Positions 60,613 through 64,000 of a stretch of DNA of 64,000 nt are shown here, in pieces. The notes under the pieces were generated by a model that was given only the letters and a program-made list of their open reading frames with translations, was not told where the DNA came from and searched no databases. The stretch is from positions 39,426,279 to 39,490,278 of the forward strand of contig CM036754.1 of assembly GCA_020796225.1 (NCBI GenBank), in the 5' to 3' direction. Numbering within the stretch: position 1 is the first letter of the stretch; the number at the start of each line of letters is the position of its first letter. The translations under genes and the position numbers were made by a program. The stretch is from Arion vulgaris. Taxonomy: Eukaryota; Mollusca; Gastropoda; Stylommatophora; Arionidae.

Positions 60613-60890
60613 AATGGCTGATGCTACAAATAAGAAAAGAGAAAATTGAGGTATTTTGGAGATATAACAAGACACGAAGGGCTGGAGAAGACCATCATGG
60701 AAGGAGGCATACCAGCAAAGAGAAGGAGAGGAAGACCACGGGGAAGATGGATTCAGGATGTAACTGATGGTTTGAACATGACGGCTGCAGAGACAGGACG
60801 TCTGGTCTATGAGAGAGAGAAATTCTGGAGGACTGTTGGAGTGGCAAAGTTCTGCCCAGGACAAGCTATTGATGATGATGATGATAAAGG
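60613..60890 (+). mobile_element. LINE L-B 3' end
   Basis: A + frame: [70 protein letters not shown], then (GAT)n. Least decayed copy of this end, open for 86 codons, but 5' truncated. Confidence 0.9.
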
Positions 60891-61044
60891 CTTAAATTAC
60901 CATTAAGTTTGTCTTCCCTGGCTGAGTTAATTGTGACATTACTCATTACTGATGAAACATCTCCAGTCACTTGCCATAAATCTGTAGTAATGTGTTTGTC
61001 CTCAAGACCGCTGTAAAAGTAATGTAAAAACACGATTTTCATAC

Positions 61045-61640
61045 CATGGGGCATATTGTTAACATATCTTGGTTAATTACTAACAAGCGATGGAATTGAG
61101 ATGAAGAAGATCAGAAGAAAAAAACATTTTTAACAAAAATTGTGGTTCATCATCATCATCATCATCATCAGGTGTCGAGCCAGCTGGCGTGGACGATCAT
61201 GGCTCCCTACAAATCTCTCTCCATGTTGTTTGCTATCATCTCAGATGTTGGTGCTCTTTCGTGCCATGAAGTCAGGGTATCCAAAATGTTCTCTCTCTGT
61301 CTTCATCTGTCTCGCCTTACCCTTGATTTTACAGGTTGTTACAATGTGTTCTAAACCTCCCTTCCTCATCATATCTCCGACAAAATGATGACTGTCTCTT
61401 TCTTACATTGACGATAAGCTTTCTCTGTGTCTTGACCTCATTCAACACTTCCACATTAGTCATCTTAGCAGCCCATGGGATTCTCATCATTCTTCTGTAA
61501 AACAACATATATGTGACCCTCAAGAGATTACACAAAAAAACCGCTAGCAACTAAAAACAGGAAGCAATGGAAGCGATAGGACAATAAAGATCAGAATACT
61601 AAGAGCATGCGCATTCCTAGTGACATTGGAAATACGTCTG
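61045..61640 (+). mobile_element. LINE L-B fragment split by a nested LINE
   Basis: 61050-61135 ('atatcttggttaattactaa', 'gaagatcagaagaaa') equals 10918-10985. 61545-61640 ('ggacaataaagatcagaata', 'ctaagagcatgcgcattcct') equals 11030-11090. Between them lies an oppositely oriented insert. Confidence 0.8.
61142..61540 (-). mobile_element. Nested LINE 3' fragment with (ATG)n tail
   Basis: The - strand: RRMMRIPWAAKMTNVEVLNE, EEGRFRTHCNN, a shifted block, SEMIANNMERDL, then 'gatgatgatgatgatgatga' at 61148-61170. RT C-terminal layout of another non-LTR family. Confidence 0.78.
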
Positions 61641-62070
61641 ACATGGGCCCAAATTGACCTGAGTCCCCAGAATGTCCATGAGCACGTAGTCGCTAGCCCA
61701 GAGTGTTAGAAGCTTCGTTATCAATAACCAACGGCTAACCAGGACCGTGCTGTGCTATGATACAGAGAGGCGGACGCATCAGGCGGCACCGTAAGGAGGG
61801 GGCATAAGCAGCAAAATCAAAATCACAATTGAAGGTTATTTTAAAGAAAAACATTTAAGGGGCGGCATTTTGAAGACTTGCATCATACTGAGAAAATATA
61901 CCGCACCGCCCTGCGGTTGATGTATATCTTATATTGTGATCTTCATTTATCACTTTGTAACCATTATCTTGTATGTACTACCTTCAACATGTTCAATTTC
62001 ATTGATAATATTCCTAAAGATTCAATGAATATTTACGGTTCCTCAGTTCCACTCCACCTTGCTTACAACT
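61641..62070. other. Unassigned sequence
   Basis: No gene or known repeat recognised. Confidence 0.4.
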
Positions 62071-62077
62071 AACAACA

Positions 62078-62216
62078 CATTTACAACTACACCCTCGCAT
62101 AAATTACAACCAACAACCATACTTTTACAACTACACCCTCACATAAATTACAACCAACAACCATACTTTTACAACTACATCCTCGCATAAATTACAACCA
62201 ACAACCATACTTCCAC
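62078..62216. repeat. 46-bp tandem repeat, about 3 copies
   Basis: Unit 'tttacaactacaccctcaca' + 'taaattacaaccaacaacca' + 'tactt'. A few substitutions. Confidence 0.92.
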
Positions 62217-62635
62217 CTCGACTTAACATACCCTCACATCTTACCTCACAAACAAACAACCACATTTCCTCAACAACAACCCACCTACCTGACAACGAAA
62301 TTGATGGCTAATATGTTTTGGATTTCAGCGTTCTTAGTGTTCAGCATCGCGGTCGCACACGTCTGTATCCAAACATAACCGCCACTCCGGTTCATTATAC
62401 GATAGTAGTCGGTGAGTGCTTGCCCTTTGTTCAAAACTGGGAAAGCAAAAGGTGACTACGTAGTACACAAGAAGCCAGTATTGTGAGAGTTATCGAGACA
62501 TTGAAGGAACACGAATGATAAATAAACATATATATATATTATATACTAAATTGAAGAAAACTGGACAACCTAATAAAATAACAAGGTTAAAAAGTAGTAG
62601 AAGTAAAATAGTAGAAGTAAAACTAGAAAGACTTC
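62217..62635. other. Unassigned sequence
   Basis: (TA)n at 62527-62545. Nothing else recognised. Confidence 0.4.
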
Positions 62636-62639
62636 TTAT

Positions 62640-62752
62640 AAGGAAACAACTCTATGGCGCAGTGTGCGGCTTAAAGCGGGGAAAAGAGGTAAGAATCAGA
62701 TCGGAGCACATATGGTTACTCGCCGAAGGCAATGATGATGGTCATATCAATA

Positions 62753-62800
<48 letters not shown>

Positions 62801-62815
62801 TATCTATCTATCAAT
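62640..62815 (+). mobile_element. SINE B 3' end with (AATC)n tail
   Basis: 'cggagcacatatggttactc', 'gaaggcaatgatgatggtca', then (aatc)n at 62753-62800. The 5' part is missing. Confidence 0.8.
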
Positions 62816-62889
62816 CTCTACCTCTTTCGATATGAATTTGTGACAATTCAGGGGACATAACCTGTAAATTAAGTAAAATTAAAATAATC

Positions 62890-63015
62890 AGCTATGTGTA
62901 CAGTCCCATGACGTAGAAGCAATGTGCTCGCCTATCTCTACAATAGTACTCGTTTCGTTTCCTGCAAGGAGCGATAAGGATAATTTTCCAGAACTCCAGA
63001 TCAGGTCTGTGTTCG
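62890..63015 (+). mobile_element. SINE B head, diverged
   Basis: 'ccatgacgtagaagcaatgt', 'gctcgcc', 'ataatttttccaga'-like 'ggataattttccagaactcc'. Order matches SINE B but identity is low. Confidence 0.5.
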
Positions 63016-63019
63016 TGTC

Positions 63020-63330
63020 TCGATCCTGCCATGTAGCCAAGCCATCTAGGTATTTCTCTCTTCATCTTTTTCTTGCTCTATTCCCATCAAGTCTGCCGTT
63101 TGTTACCATATTTTAAACTTGATTTCTCCTCGTAACATGCCAGAGCAATCTCGAATCTACATCTCATTTCTCTATCCTTTATATGAGGACTGTCATCATA
63201 GCACTCCAGACATGATCATATGTGCTCCGAGCCCAGCCTCAACAAATATAGCAACAGCCCAACCCCCCAGTTCATGTTGATTAATTATCCTTGGTACCTT
63301 TGAACGCTGTGTTTTTGTTATAACGGGTTC
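63020..63330 (-). mobile_element. LINE L-A upstream fragment
   Basis: 'agcactccagacatgatcat', 'gtgctccgagcccagcctca', 'ttcatgttgattaattatcc' run parallel to 46355-46450. Confidence 0.65.
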
Positions 63331-63870
63331 TAGCAAAAGTGCACTCTTCTCCCTAGCATAGCTAGAAGTTCCGATTTACGTTAAAGGTTGAACAGATCCT
63401 CATCCTACATCTCTCACACTTGAACACACTTTGAGTTGGATTGTATCTGGTTACAATTTAGAAACCGATGGAAACAATAGAAGATCACATATTAATTCCA
63501 ACGGTTCACAATTCAGCCGCCATCTTGCCAGCACCGGATATTCTCATTTCTATAAATGATTTGTGGTTTTTATTTCACAATTGTCCATATGTGAGTGGTT
63601 TGTTTTTAATTCATCACTCCTGTTGTTCGTTTGCTCGATAAAGGCATTTTGGTCGAAACGTTGCTGTATATTGTGATTGTTTTTGTAATTTGTAAAACTA
63701 CAGTACTTTGTTATTACGTATTTCACAATTGTCTATTGTCTTACTTCATGAAGATGATGGAATTGTTTGTTAGCTCTTACCGTTCAGTTTTACCGTCATC
63801 ATTACGGTGGGAGCTTTAAAATGCGTTCCATTGCCAGATGAGTCACCCTTGTTGTGTTATATTCACATTT
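63331..63870. other. Unassigned sequence
   Basis: No gene recognised. 'tttcacaattgtccatatg' and 'atttcacaattgtctattgt' are a short duplication. Confidence 0.4.
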
Positions 63871-64000
63871 ATTTAGTGTAGTCTTGATATTGTCTATCCA
63901 TCTTTTTCTTGGTCTTCCCTTGGCTCTAGTACCTGATCACTTTTTATTGTATACTGCTATTTGTGGTTGGTTGTATTCCATTCTCATTAAATGTCCAAAC
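63871..64000 (-). mobile_element. LINE RT C-terminal fragment, cut by window end
   Basis: The - strand gives VWTFNENGIQPTT then, shifted, [15 protein letters not shown]. Non-LTR RT C-terminal layout continuing past the edge. Confidence 0.7.

Noticed and set aside
1..64000. CRISPR array(s)
   Set aside because: All direct repeats are contiguous or nearly so, with no unique spacers of even length, and the sequence is animal nuclear DNA with spliced genes.
59057..64000. Upstream DNA-binding exons of the - strand gene
   Set aside because: Searched by eye for homeodomain, C2H2, T-box and bHLH-like residues on the - strand. Only LINE fragments were found.

Overview
The window is nuclear DNA from an animal. 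Its one complete, recognisable gene is a visual-system homeobox gene (vsx; Chx10/Ceh-10 family) on the + strand. I assembled it by hand as five exons: 14524-15061, 24617-24704, 29778-29901, 32396-32576 and 34296-34576. All junctions are GT-AG with matching phases, and the reading frame encodes 403 residues. The protein has the octapeptide (eh1-like) motif, a paired-like homeodomain with Gln50, the CVC domain and a C-terminal OAR motif. The style of the LINE fragments (zinc-finger-tailed and RNase H-tailed reverse transcriptases), the tRNA-headed SINEs and the very high minisatellite load suggest a lophotrochozoan, probably a mollusc. That placement is inference.

A second probable gene lies on the - strand at 57270-59037. 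It is one large 3' terminal exon of an unidentified, low-complexity protein with a basic cluster, a CtBP-type P-E-D-L-S motif and a coding 21-bp repeat (Y-K-D-H-I heptads). It is broken by one frameshift near 58.2 kb. Its upstream exons are not visible in the window.

Almost everything else is repetitive. 0-14.4 kb holds four long minisatellites (36, 17, 24 and 32/33 bp units), a GTA-triplet block, SINEs and LINE tails. The vsx introns (15.1-34.3 kb) hold LINE 3' fragments, SINEs, two non-autonomous DNA transposons (piggyBac-like, 20164-22182, with TTAA flanks; hAT-like, 33423-33948, with an 8-bp duplication) and about a dozen arrays. 35-57 kb has more of the same, including a 1.8-kb 22-bp array and a 2-kb 21-bp array that keeps a 671-codon frame open. 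59-64 kb is triplet repeats and LINE/SINE debris.

The recurrent pattern is that many minisatellites are internal segments of identifiable transposable elements expanded in place. I see this in several LINE copies (the same segment of one family at 19.0 and 56.5 kb, and one segment of another at 17.4 and 38.4 kb), in a SINE body, and inside both DNA transposons. Two of these arrays, in vsx introns 2 and 3, repeat sequences that look like 3' splice sites in the sense orientation. I see no CRISPR array, operon or free-standing RNA gene. SINE A-E and LINE L-A to L-E are labels made up for this annotation.
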